The position numbers and the translations under genes were made by a program. From assembly GCF_009600315.1 (NCBI RefSeq), contig NZ_WIWC01000006.1:62001-126000 (forward strand): a stretch of DNA of 64,000 nt. The letters run 5' to 3'. This document shows positions 19,039 to 27,718 of this stretch, in pieces. The DNA is from Pseudomonas helleri (lineage in GTDB: Bacteria > Pseudomonadota > Gammaproteobacteria > Pseudomonadales > Pseudomonadaceae). The number at the start of each line of letters is the position of its first letter. Position 1 is the stretch's first letter. A model generated the notes under the pieces. The model was given only the letters and a program-made list of their open reading frames with translations. It made no database searches and was not told where the DNA came from.

Positions 19039-19779
19039 ATGAACTGTCAACCACATTGGAAAAGAGTGGTTTACAAGTGGTTATTTAATGATCAAAGCTG
19101 TTTATTGTGTGATGCGCGCACCGACACCGCACTTGCCCTGTGTACGGCCTGTGAGATCGAACTGCCCTGGCTCAATGAACACTGCCAGCGATGCGCCTTG
19201 CCGCTGCCGATGTCGGGGCTGATCTGCGGCTATTGCCTCAAGCAACCCCCTGCCTTCGAGCGTGTGCATGCTCCCTGGTTTTATGGCTTTCCCATCGACA
19301 GTTTGATCATCCGTTTCAAGCACAACAGCCAGTGGCCCTACGGCAGACTTTTAGCCGAACTTCTCAGCCAATCGCTGCTTGATCACTTCAATGCGGGCAG
19401 CCAAAAGCCGGACGTCCTGTTGCCGGTGCCGCTGTCCACTCAACGCCTGCGCCAACGCGGTTATAACCAAGCGGCGATGATCGCGGGCTGGCTCAGTGGG
19501 CCACTGGCAATCCCCTGCCTCGAACAATGGTTAGTGCGTATTCAGGACACCCCGGCGCAACAGGATCTGGATGCCAAAACCCGTAAACGAAACTTGTTGA
19601 ATGCCTTTACGCTGTCCTCGGATGCACGGGTTCAGGGCGCCCATGTAGCGTTGGTGGATGATGTGCTGACCACCGGCGCGACGGCACAAAGCCTGGCGCT
19701 GTTGTTGCGCAAGGCCGGTGCCCGGCGGGTGGATGTGTATTGCCTGGCCCGTACCGCAAAGCCCGAAGGGCCCTCTTGA
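19039..19779 (+). CDS. ComF/GntX-family phosphoribosyltransferase-like protein
   Basis: 246 residues. The N-terminus has zinc-finger-like cysteine pairs (C21/C24, C35/C38, C49/C52, C63/C66), then a type-I PRTase fold with the PRPP loop in 'VALVDDVLTTGATAQSLA' near the C-terminus and 'RLRQRGYNQA' in the middle. ComF and GntX are linked to DNA uptake and to gluconate or DNA utilisation; the biochemical activity is not settled. It is divergent from bioB, as in other pseudomonads. The start at 19039 is conserved in style (MNCQP) but lies on a BirA-like operator, so the real start could be a little downstream. Confidence 0.88.
   Translation: MNCQPHWKRVVYKWLFNDQSCLLCDARTDTALALCTACEIELPWLNEHCQRCALPLPMSGLICGYCLKQPPAFERVHAPWFYGFPIDSLIIRFKHNSQWPYGRLLAELLSQSLLDHFNAGSQKPDVLLPVPLSTQRLRQRGYNQAAMIAGWLSGPLAIPCLEQWLVRIQDTPAQQDLDAKTRKRNLLNAFTLSSDARVQGAHVALVDDVLTTGATAQSLALLLRKAGARRVDVYCLARTAKPEGPS
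19044..19076. promoter_or_regulatory. Candidate BirA (biotin repressor) operator
   Basis: CTGTCAACC-N15-GGTTTACAA, compared with the gammaproteobacterial BirA consensus TTGTAAACC-N14-16-GGTTTACAA. The right half matches exactly and the left differs at two positions; inner flanks AC/GT extend the symmetry. It lies 93-126 bases upstream of bioB, within the first codons of the comF-like frame. The gene next door is the biotin operon, which makes the match meaningful. Confidence 0.6.
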
Positions 19780-19807
19780 TCCACAGCTGTACGGGGGTGA
19801 AACATTC

Positions 19808-19826
19808 CTGTCATACCGGCTGATTA
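19808..19826 (+). promoter_or_regulatory. Possible Pho box upstream of phoX
   Basis: A perfect CTGTCAT half-site at 19808-19814 followed by a poor second half (CTGATTA at 19820). It is about 50 bases upstream of a PhoX-type phosphatase, where PhoB would bind. Only one half matches, so this is tentative. Confidence 0.3.
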
Positions 19827-19862
19827 AGGTGACTGGCAAAATCGTCTAACACCGAGCCTGCC

Positions 19863-21764
19863 ATGAACCTATTAGAAGAAGACCAACCCACTGACCTTGA
19901 GCAACTCGTCGGCTTCAGTCGACGTGGTTTTATCGGCGCAGGAGCACTGTGCGGGGCGGCCCTGTTTTTAGGCGGCGGGCTGCTCAGCCGCAGCGCGCTG
20001 GCAGCCAGTGTCAGCGCAGCTTCCAGCCAGTTATTGGGGTTTGACAGCATCAACACGGCCACCGGCGACAGCATCAGCCTGCCGCCCGGCTATCGCTCAT
20101 CGGTGCTGATCAGTTGGGGCCAACCCTTGCACGCCGACGGCCCGGCCTTTGACCCTAGCGGCAAAGGCACGGCCAGCGCGCAAGAAGTGCAATTCGGCGA
20201 CAACAATGACGGCATGAGTCTGTTCGCCTTCCCTGACGACCCGAACCGCGCCTTGATGGCGATCAACAACGAATACACCAACTATCGCTACCTGTACCCC
20301 CACGGCGGCATGCCCACTTCCCTGGAAGAGGTACGCAAAGCCCAAGCCAGCGAAGGCGTTTCTGTCATTGAAATTGAGCGTAAAGGCACTGGCTGGCAGT
20401 TTGTCCAAAGCTCGCCTTTCAACCGCCGCATTCACGGCAATACACCGATTCGCCTCAGCGGCCCGGCAGCAGGCCATGCCTTGTTACGCACGCCAGCCGA
20501 CAACACCGGCACCCGTGTACTGGGGACGTTCCAGAACTGCGCCAACGGTAAAACGCCTTGGGGCACTTACCTGACCTGCGAAGAAAACTTTACCGATTGT
20601 TTTGGCAGCACCGACCACAAACAAAGCTTCAACGCGGCGCAAAAACGCTATGGCGCTGTAGGCACCAGCAAAGAGATCAATTGGCATCCCCATGACCCGC
20701 GCTTCGACTTGGCGACCAACCCCAACGAGTTGAATCGCCATGGTTGGGTGGTTGAAATTGACCCGTTCGACCCGCAGTCCACTCCGGTGAAGCGCACCGC
20801 GCTGGGCCGTTTCAAGCATGAAAACGCTGCCCTTGCACAAACCCGCGACGGCCGCGCAGTGGTGTACATGGGCGATGACGAACGCGGTGAATTCATCTAC
20901 AAATTCATCAGTCGCGACAAAATAGATCACGCAGACCCCAAGGCCAATCGCGACCTGCTGGATCACGGCACGCTCTACGTTGCTCGCTTTGACGATGGCG
21001 ACAAAAACCCCGATCGCCCCAAAGGTAAAGGCCAGTGGGTTGAGTTGAGTCACGGTAAAAACGGCCTGGACGCCAGCAACCAGATCACCAGTCAGGCCGA
21101 AGTACTGATTAACGCCCGTCTGGCCGGCAGCATCGTCAATGCCACCCGTATGGATCGCCCGGAATGGATAGTGGTCAGCCCCAAGGACGGCCAGGTGTAT
21201 TGCACCCTGACCAACAACGCCAAGCGCGGCGAAGACGGGCAACCGGTCGGTGGCCCCAACCCGCGAGAAAAGAATGTCTACGGGCAAATCCTGCGCTGGA
21301 AGGCGCACAAGGGCGACCACGGTTCAGACAGCTTCGACTGGGATCTGTTTGTGGTCGCAGGCAACCCGGTGGTCCATGTTGGCCAGCCAAAAGGCGGCTC
21401 GGCCAATATTACCCCGCACAACATGTTCAACAGCCCGGACGGTATGGGTTTTGACGAAGCCGGGCGTTTGTGGATCCTGACCGATGGCGACGCCAGCAAC
21501 AGCGGCGATTTTGCAGGCATGGGTAACAACCAGATGCTCTGTGCCGACCCTGACAGCGGGGAAATTCGCCGCTTCATGGTCGGCCCTGTCGGCTGTGAGG
21601 TGACAGGCATCAGCTTTTCCCCGGATCAGAAGACCCTGTTTGTGGGCATTCAGCATCCGGGCGAAAACGGCGGTTCAACCTTTCCGGAGCACCTGCCCAA
21701 CGGTAAACCCCGCTCATCGGTGATGGCCATCAGCCGTGAGGACGGCGGTATCGTCGGCACCTGA
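19863..21764 (+). CDS. PhoX-family alkaline phosphatase, Tat-exported
   Basis: 633 residues with a twin-arginine signal at residues 19-47 (SRRGFIGAGALCGAALFL, ending near SALA-A), indicating export of a folded metalloprotein. The body matches the PhoX/DUF839 family: 'NNEYTNYRYLYPHG', 'TPWGTYLTCEENFTDCF', 'HGWVVEIDPFDP', 'PDGMGFDEAGRLWI'. PhoX enzymes are calcium- and iron-dependent phosphomonoesterases of the periplasm that release phosphate from organic esters. A half Pho box precedes the gene. It is followed by srkA in the same direction, 95 bases on, probably as a separate unit. Confidence 0.92.
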   Translation: MNLLEEDQPTDLEQLVGFSRRGFIGAGALCGAALFLGGGLLSRSALAASVSAASSQLLGFDSINTATGDSISLPPGYRSSVLISWGQPLHADGPAFDPSGKGTASAQEVQFGDNNDGMSLFAFPDDPNRALMAINNEYTNYRYLYPHGGMPTSLEEVRKAQASEGVSVIEIERKGTGWQFVQSSPFNRRIHGNTPIRLSGPAAGHALLRTPADNTGTRVLGTFQNCANGKTPWGTYLTCEENFTDCFGSTDHKQSFNAAQKRYGAVGTSKEINWHPHDPRFDLATNPNELNRHGWVVEIDPFDPQSTPVKRTALGRFKHENAALAQTRDGRAVVYMGDDERGEFIYKFISRDKIDHADPKANRDLLDHGTLYVARFDDGDKNPDRPKGKGQWVELSHGKNGLDASNQITSQAEVLINARLAGSIVNATRMDRPEWIVVSPKDGQVYCTLTNNAKRGEDGQPVGGPNPREKNVYGQILRWKAHKGDHGSDSFDWDLFVVAGNPVVHVGQPKGGSANITPHNMFNSPDGMGFDEAGRLWILTDGDASNSGDFAGMGNNQMLCADPDSGEIRRFMVGPVGCEVTGISFSPDQKTLFVGIQHPGENGGSTFPEHLPNGKPRSSVMAISREDGGIVGT

Positions 21765-21859
21765 CCCTCGCTGACATCGGGATTAAGTCGCCGCCCCGCG
21801 ACCGGTCTGCGCTAACATGCATGGCCGGACGCGGCAGCCTGCTGCGCGCAGGAGTCAGC

Positions 21860-22834
21860 ATGTCTCATCCGTTTGCAACACTTACCCCAGATTTGGTACT
21901 CGATGCCGTCGAAAGCATCGGTTTCCTGAGCGATGCCCGTGTGCTCGCCCTCAATAGCTACGAAAACCGCGTGTATCAAGTCGGCATCGAAGACTCGGAA
22001 CCGCTGATTGCCAAGTTTTATCGGCCTCAGCGCTGGACCAACGAAGCGATCCTTGAAGAACACCGTTTCACCTTCGAGCTGGCCGACTGCGAAGTCCCGG
22101 TCGTCGCCCCCATGATTCACAACGGCCAGAGCCTGTTCGAACACGCAGGCTTTCGTTTCACCCTGTTTCCTCGCCGGGGTGGCCGCGCGCCTGAGCCGGG
22201 CAACCTCGATCAGCTGTATCGTCTTGGGCAACTGCTTGGCCGCCTGCACGCAGTCGGTGCGACCAAACCGTTTGAGCACCGCGAAGCGCTGGGCGTGAAA
22301 AACTTCGGCCATGATTCCCTGACGACGTTGCTCGAAGGCAACTTCATCCCGCGCAGCCTGCTCCCGGCTTACGAATCAGTGGCCCGCGACCTGCTCAAAC
22401 GGGTCGAGGACGTGTACGCCGCCACCCCGCACACCAACATCCGCATGCACGGTGATTGCCACCCCGGCAACATGATGTGCCGCGACGAGGTGTTCCATAT
22501 CGTCGACCTTGACGACTGCCGCATGGGGCCTGCCGTGCAGGATCTGTGGATGATGCTCGCTGGTGATCGTCAGGAGTGTCTGGGTCAGTTGTCAGAATTA
22601 ATGGACGGTTACAGTGAGTTTCATGACTTCAACCCGCGAGAACTGGCGCTGATCGAACCACTGCGTGCATTGCGCCTGATGCATTACAGCGCTTGGCTGG
22701 CTCGCCGCTGGGACGATCCGGCGTTCCCTCACAGCTTTCCGTGGTTTGGCACTGAGCGGTATTGGGGCAATCAGATTCTCGCCTTGCGCGAACAATTGTC
22801 AGCGCTCAATGAAGAACCGCTGAAACTGTTTTAA
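21860..22834 (+). CDS. srkA: SrkA (YihE/RdoA) stress-response Ser/Thr kinase
   Basis: 324 residues from the ATG at 21860, which has AGGAG five bases upstream; the frame is open 39 bases further but without a ribosome-binding site. The kinase-like (APH/choline kinase fold) signature is 'RMHGDCHPGNMMC' with the catalytic Asp, followed by 'FHIVDLDDCRMGP' with the metal-binding Asp. 'NSYENRVYQVGIED' and 'IAKFYRPQRW' mark the ATP site. In E. coli SrkA counteracts MazEF-linked death under stress. No partner gene is next to it here. Confidence 0.92.
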   Translation: MSHPFATLTPDLVLDAVESIGFLSDARVLALNSYENRVYQVGIEDSEPLIAKFYRPQRWTNEAILEEHRFTFELADCEVPVVAPMIHNGQSLFEHAGFRFTLFPRRGGRAPEPGNLDQLYRLGQLLGRLHAVGATKPFEHREALGVKNFGHDSLTTLLEGNFIPRSLLPAYESVARDLLKRVEDVYAATPHTNIRMHGDCHPGNMMCRDEVFHIVDLDDCRMGPAVQDLWMMLAGDRQECLGQLSELMDGYSEFHDFNPRELALIEPLRALRLMHYSAWLARRWDDPAFPHSFPWFGTERYWGNQILALREQLSALNEEPLKLF

Positions 22835-22853
22835 CCAACCCAGCTAACAGAGG

Positions 22854-22934
22854 GTAGTCGCTGCCGCAGGCTGCGAAGCAACCCGCTTTCCCGAGAGCGC
22901 CGCACACCGCCTCGCAGCCTGCGGCAGCGACTAC
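22854..22934. repeat. REPIN-type inverted repeat
   Basis: GTAGTCGCTGCCGCAGGCTG and CAGCCTGCGGCAGCGACTAC, perfect 20-bp arms with about 40 bases between, in the srkA-rarD gap. This is the cleanest copy in the window. Confidence 0.92.
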
Positions 22935-22978
22935 AAAATGCCATTGTGTATCCGTTATTGACCCAGCAAGGATTCTGC

Positions 22979-23863
22979 ATGCAAACCGCCAACCCGCGTC
23001 GCGGGTACATTTTAGGCCTCAGCGCCTATGTCATCTGGGGACTGTTCCCGCTCTACTTCAAACTGTTGGCCAGCGTACCCGCAGCCGAGATCATCGTTAA
23101 TCGGGTGCTCTGGTCCGCCCTGTTCGGCTCCTTGATGCTGCTGGTGTGGAAACACCCCGGCTGGTGGCAAGAGTTGCGTGACAACCCCAAACGCCTTGCT
23201 GTATTGACGGGCAGTGGTTTGCTGATTGCTGCCAACTGGCTGACCTACGTGTGGGCGGTAAACAACGACCGCATGCTCGAAGCCAGCCTGGGTTACTACA
23301 TCAATCCGTTGGTCAACGTGTTACTGGGCATGCTGCTGTTGGGTGAGCGCCTGCGTCGCCTGCAATGGTTGGCTGTGAGTCTGGCTGTGATCGGCGTGGC
23401 TCAGCAGGTGTGGCAAGTCGGTAGCTTGCCGTGGGTGTCGCTGGCGCTGGCACTCAGTTTCGGCTTTTACGGCCTGATCCGTAAGAAAGCTCCCGTCAAG
23501 GCATTGCCGGGGCTGGTGGTCGAGACATGGATTCTGGTGCCGCTTGCCATCGTCTGGCTACTGCTGCACCCCGAAGCCAATAGCGCCCATGCCGACTTCT
23601 GGAGCACCTCCGAAGCGTGGTTGCTGGTCGCCGCCGGCCCCGCCACGCTGATACCTCTGGTATGTTTCAACTCCGCCGCACGGCACTTGCCTTACACGAC
23701 CTTGGGTTTCATGCAGTACATCGCGCCCACCATCGTATTGATGCTGGCAGTATGGGTGTACGGCGAGCATTTGGCCCCGAGCACATTCATCGCCTTTATA
23801 TTTATCTGGGCCGGGCTGGTGGTCTATAGCATCGACGCGTGGCTGACCCTGCGTCGCAGCTAA
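22979..23863 (+). CDS. rarD: RarD-like EamA/DMT-family transporter
   Basis: 294 residues from the ATG at 22979 (MQTANPRRGYILGLSAYVIW), preceded by AAGGA; an ATG 33 bases earlier is less likely. Ten hydrophobic helices with two EamA repeats. The RarD hallmarks are 'YVIWGLFPLYFKLL', 'INPLVNVLLGMLLLGERL' and 'MQYIAPTIVLMLAVWVYGE'. RarD was named for chloramphenicol sensitivity; the transported compound is unknown. It converges with the ACT-domain gene, their stop codons overlapping by four bases. Confidence 0.9.
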   Translation: MQTANPRRGYILGLSAYVIWGLFPLYFKLLASVPAAEIIVNRVLWSALFGSLMLLVWKHPGWWQELRDNPKRLAVLTGSGLLIAANWLTYVWAVNNDRMLEASLGYYINPLVNVLLGMLLLGERLRRLQWLAVSLAVIGVAQQVWQVGSLPWVSLALALSFGFYGLIRKKAPVKALPGLVVETWILVPLAIVWLLLHPEANSAHADFWSTSEAWLLVAAGPATLIPLVCFNSAARHLPYTTLGFMQYIAPTIVLMLAVWVYGEHLAPSTFIAFIFIWAGLVVYSIDAWLTLRRS

Positions 23864-24378
23864 TCCTGCGTACTCAGCTTCAGCTCCACCAGCAACTCAT
23901 CGGCCAAGGCTTCAAGACGCTGCTGCACACTTTCCAGCGACAGCGTCAGCGGCACCGCCAAAATAGCCTCGGCGTGAAACAGCGGCTCGTTGCTCATGGG
24001 CGCGGGCCGCACCTCCGTCACCAGCCGTTCCAGGTTGATCCCCTGCTCCGTCAGCACTCGCGAAATATCTCGCACGATACCGGGGCGGTCATTGCCGACC
24101 AGCTCCATGGCGATGGGCTTCCAGGTGCAGGATTGCTCGATGCCACTTTCGCCGAACATCACTTGAATCCCTTCTTTGGCCAATCCTCGCAATGCGTCCA
24201 GCAACTCTTCGTGGGTTTCGGCTGGCACACCCACGCGCAAAATCCCGGCAAATTGCCCGGCCATGCGCGACATGCGGCTTTCCAGCCAGTTACCACCATG
24301 GGCAGCGATGCAATCAGCAATGCGCTCGACTTGCCCGGCTTTGTCCGGGGCAAAGACCGTAATCACGAGATGGTTCAT
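23860..24378 (-). CDS. GcvR-like double ACT-domain regulator
   Basis: 172 residues containing two ACT domains: residues 1-80 (NHLVITVFAPDKAGQVERIA) and about 88-165 (IAMELVGNDRPGIVRDISRV). Double-ACT proteins of this size are GcvR relatives, which in enterobacteria bind GcvA and sense glycine. No gcv genes are in view, so the ligand is undetermined. No clear co-transcribed partner exists: it is convergent with rarD and has its own upstream region. Confidence 0.87.
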   Translation of the reverse strand: MNHLVITVFAPDKAGQVERIADCIAAHGGNWLESRMSRMAGQFAGILRVGVPAETHEELLDALRGLAKEGIQVMFGESGIEQSCTWKPIAMELVGNDRPGIVRDISRVLTEQGINLERLVTEVRPAPMSNEPLFHAEAILAVPLTLSLESVQQRLEALADELLVELKLSTQD

Positions 24379-24743
24379 GGCGGGGACTCTCTTATTTGGG
24401 GTCGATTGAGTATAGGCCGCCTTCTACTTCCCGTAGCCGCTACCGCAGGCTGTGAAAAAGGCCGCAAAACACAAAATTGTGTACTGTTTTTAGAATTATC
24501 TGGAACAACCTGTGTGTTTCTTGAGAACATCCTGTTCTTCTACGTGACCGATAGCGTAAAAATGGTCGAAGAACGACGTGATCAGTCTGATTTTCACATC
24601 GCCAATCGATCATGTAGTATGCCTCGGCAAGCACTACATAATTTGCAACACCGCCCGCCAAGGCGTCTGATTTAACCCGCACTACCCCGCAAGCACGAGC
24701 TAACGCAGTGTCAGGCTTTAAATAAAAATGAGTGAGGCAAGCA
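24379..24743. other. Intergenic region upstream of glcB
   Basis: 365 bases without a convincing gene. It holds a decayed single REP unit at 24433-24454 (GTAGCCGCTACCGCAGGCTG). Further along is a nested inverted repeat at 24612-24639: outer arms ATGTAGT / ACTACAT, inner arms TGCC / GGCA around TC. The latter is about 105-130 bases upstream of glcB and is a candidate operator or leader hairpin. Short reading frames here show no recognisable protein. Confidence 0.5.
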
Positions 24744-26921
24744 ATGACTGAACACGTTCACGTCGGTGGCCTGCAGGTCGCCAAAGTCCTGTTCGACTTC
24801 GTCAACAACGAAGCCATTCCCGGTACCGGCCTCGACGCCGACCAGTTCTGGGCAGGTGCCGACAAGGTTATCCATGACCTGGCCCCCAAGAACAAAGCAC
24901 TGCTCGCCAAACGCGATGATTTGCAGGCGCGGATTGACGCCTGGCACCAGGCTCAGGCCGGCAAGGCCCATGACGCCGTGGCTTACAAAGCCTTCTTGCA
25001 AGACATTGGCTATTTGCAGCCAGAAGTGGCCGATTTCCAGGCAACGACGCAAAACGTCGATGACGAAATTGCCCGTATGGCTGGCCCACAGCTTGTGGTG
25101 CCGGTGATGAATGCACGCTTTGCTCTCAACGCCTCGAACGCCCGCTGGGGGTCGCTGTACGATGCGCTGTACGGCACCGATGCCATCAGCGAAGCCGATG
25201 GCGCCGAAAAGGGCAAAGGCTACAACAAGGTCCGCGCCGACAAGGTGATTGCCTTCGCCCGCGCCTTCCTCGACGAAGCGGCACCGCTGGCTCAGGGTTC
25301 TCACGTTGATTCAACCGCCTATGCCATCGTCGGCGGTGCCTTGCAGGTCACCCTCAAGGACGGCGCCAGCACCGGTCTGCGTGACACCGCGCAATTGATC
25401 GGCTACCACGGTGATGCGGCTGCACCGACCGCCGTGTTGATCAAACACAACGGCCTGCATTTTGAAATCCAGATCGACGCCACCAGCCCTGTCGGTCAGA
25501 CCGATGCCGCCGGCGTCAAAGACGTGCTGATGGAAGCCGCCCTGACCACCATCATGGACTGTGAAGACTCCGTTGCCGCTGTCGATGCTGACGACAAAGT
25601 GGTGATCTACCGCAACTGGCTGGGCCTGATGAAGGGCGACCTCAGTGAGCAGGTGTCCAAAGGCGGCCAGACCTTTACCCGCACCATGAACCCGGATCGC
25701 CAATACACTACGCCTGAGGGCGGCACCGTCAGCCTGCACGGCCGCTCGCTGTTGTTCGTGCGTAACGTGGGTCACTTGATGACCATCGACGCGATTCTCG
25801 ATAAAGACGGCAACGAAGTGCCCGAGGGTATCCTCGACGGCCTGCTCACCAGCCTGGCCGCGATGCACAGCCTCAATGGCACGGCCACGCGCAAGAACAG
25901 CCGTACGGGCTCGGTGTACATCGTTAAACCGAAGATGCACGGCGCCGAAGAAGCGGCGTTCACCAACGAGTTGTTCGGCCGTATCGAAGACGTGCTCACG
26001 CTGCCACGCAACACGCTCAAAGTCGGCATCATGGACGAAGAGCGCCGCACCACGATCAACCTCAAGGCGTGCATCAAAGCCGCCAGCGAGCGCGTGGTGT
26101 TTATCAACACCGGCTTTCTGGACCGTACTGGGGACGAGATTCACACCTCGATGGAAGCCGGGCCGATGGTGCGCAAGGCCGACATGAAGTCCGAAAAATG
26201 GATTTCAGCCTACGAAAACAACAACGTTGATGTCGGCTTGAGCACGGGCCTGCAAGGGCGTGCGCAAATCGGTAAAGGCATGTGGGCCATGCCTGACCTG
26301 ATGGCGGCAATGCTCGAACAGAAAATCGCCCATCCATTGGCGGGTGCCAACACGGCCTGGGTGCCCTCGCCCACTGCCGCCGCCTTGCACGCACTGCATT
26401 ACCACAAGGTAGACGTGTTCGCCCGTCAGGCCGAACTGGCCAAGCGTGCTCCGGCTTCGGTGGACGACATCCTGACCATCCCGCTGGCCGTGAACCCGCA
26501 ATGGACGCCTGAGCAGATCCAGAACGAACTGGACAACAACTCGCAAGGCATCCTTGGCTACGTGGTGCGTTGGATCGATCAGGGTGTGGGCTGTTCCAAA
26601 GTGCCGGACATTCACGACATCGGCCTGATGGAAGACCGCGCCACGCTGCGTATTTCCAGCCAGCACATCGCCAACTGGCTGCGTCACGGCATTGTCAGCC
26701 AAAACCAAGTGCTGGAAAGCCTCAAGCGCATGGCGCCGGTGGTGGACCGTCAAAACGCCAACGATGCGTTGTATCGTCCATTGGCACCGAACTTCGACAG
26801 CAATATCGCCTTTCAGGCGGCCGTCGAGCTGGTGATTGAAGGGACGAAGCAGCCCAATGGCTATACCGAACCGGTCTTGCATCGCCGCCGTCGCGAGTAC
26901 AAGGCTAAAAACGGGTTGTAA
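24744..26921 (+). CDS. glcB: GlcB, malate synthase G
   Basis: 725 residues from the ATG at 24744 ([20 protein letters not shown]), with GAGG seven bases upstream; a GTG four codons earlier is disfavoured. Length and sequence fit the monomeric G isoform, which condenses glyoxylate and acetyl-CoA to malate. Catalytic and Mg-binding regions are recognisable in '[19 protein letters not shown]', '[13 protein letters not shown]', '[15 protein letters not shown]' and '[19 protein letters not shown]'. Single gene with its own terminator. No glc genes accompany it. Confidence 0.97.
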   Translation: MTEHVHVGGLQVAKVLFDFVNNEAIPGTGLDADQFWAGADKVIHDLAPKNKALLAKRDDLQARIDAWHQAQAGKAHDAVAYKAFLQDIGYLQPEVADFQATTQNVDDEIARMAGPQLVVPVMNARFALNASNARWGSLYDALYGTDAISEADGAEKGKGYNKVRADKVIAFARAFLDEAAPLAQGSHVDSTAYAIVGGALQVTLKDGASTGLRDTAQLIGYHGDAAAPTAVLIKHNGLHFEIQIDATSPVGQTDAAGVKDVLMEAALTTIMDCEDSVAAVDADDKVVIYRNWLGLMKGDLSEQVSKGGQTFTRTMNPDRQYTTPEGGTVSLHGRSLLFVRNVGHLMTIDAILDKDGNEVPEGILDGLLTSLAAMHSLNGTATRKNSRTGSVYIVKPKMHGAEEAAFTNELFGRIEDVLTLPRNTLKVGIMDEERRTTINLKACIKAASERVVFINTGFLDRTGDEIHTSMEAGPMVRKADMKSEKWISAYENNNVDVGLSTGLQGRAQIGKGMWAMPDLMAAMLEQKIAHPLAGANTAWVPSPTAAALHALHYHKVDVFARQAELAKRAPASVDDILTIPLAVNPQWTPEQIQNELDNNSQGILGYVVRWIDQGVGCSKVPDIHDIGLMEDRATLRISSQHIANWLRHGIVSQNQVLESLKRMAPVVDRQNANDALYRPLAPNFDSNIAFQAAVELVIEGTKQPNGYTEPVLHRRRREYKAKNGL

Positions 26922-26936
26922 TAACGCAGCTCATTA

Positions 26937-26964
26937 AATACCCCTCTTTGAGGGGTATTTTTTT
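26937..26964 (+). terminator. glcB terminator
   Basis: AATACCCCTC-TTT-GAGGGGTATT followed by a continuous T-run to 26964; a textbook intrinsic terminator 15 bases after the stop. Confidence 0.95.
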
Positions 26965-26987
26965 GCCCGTGATGCATGGGCAAGTGA

Positions 26988-27428
26988 CTAAACCCCCAAC
27001 TCCTGTGCAATCAACTGAAGCAGCTTTTGGGTATCAATCGGCTTGAGCAGAAAATCCACCACGTTCAAATGCATGGCCTCTATGGCATCTTTGACCCCGG
27101 CATCGCCCGACATGATGATGATTGGCAGGCTGGCGCGCATAGAGGCGCGGACCTTGCGAATCAGGTGCAGGCCGTCATGGGGCACCATGCGCAAGTCGGT
27201 CAGTATCAGACCGACCGAGTCGTCGGACGCAAGCAAGGCCAAGGCTTCCCGCTCATTACTGGCCGTCAGGCATTTATACCCTTCTTCCGTTAAAAACTCG
27301 GCCAACAGCTCGCGCTGTAATTGATCGTCTTCAACGATCAACAGGCTTTGCCGGGCGGTGACCGGCGTGTGCATCACCTCGTTCAAGGCCTTGCGTTCAG
27401 CGTCGGTCAAAATGTCATGTTCAGTCAT
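26988..27428 (-). CDS. Stand-alone response regulator receiver
   Basis: 146 residues: about 25 residues of lead-in, then one CheY-like receiver and nothing else. Acidic pocket E33-D34-D35, phospho-acceptor Asp78 in 'LILTDLRM', Ser107 and Lys129 in 'FLLKPID' are all present, so it should be phosphorylatable. With no output domain it must act by protein contact. It is divergent from the cNMP/CBS/nucleotidyltransferase gene at 27719 with a 290-bp gap. No histidine kinase is adjacent. Confidence 0.9.
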   Translation of the reverse strand: MTEHDILTDAERKALNEVMHTPVTARQSLLIVEDDQLQRELLAEFLTEEGYKCLTASNEREALALLASDDSVGLILTDLRMVPHDGLHLIRKVRASMRASLPIIIMSGDAGVKDAIEAMHLNVVDFLLKPIDTQKLLQLIAQELGV

Positions 27429-27718
27429 GCGGTTCTCTAGGGACCCTGTCCGCTAATGTCTCAGCAGCGCAGTCATTCATCTCGCGACCACGCCTCCTCT
27501 GCTCTCTATGCGCTTATACCGAAGCCAGTGCCTTCAATAATCCGGTATGAAACCACACAAACCGATCTAAACATTCACCATTCTAGCCTCCCTAGACTTA
27601 CGTCCAATGGGCACCCGCCCACAGACAAACGAGCATGAGGGGGTAGTAACACCCTGGGCTGGCTCATCCCGCCCTGTCATAACAACAAGGGTTAACCACC
27701 TACAACGCGGTAACGGTC

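Noticed and set aside
23839..24675. 278-residue plus-strand frame opposite the ACT-domain gene
   Set aside because: Antisense to a double ACT domain and continues into non-coding sequence with a REP remnant.
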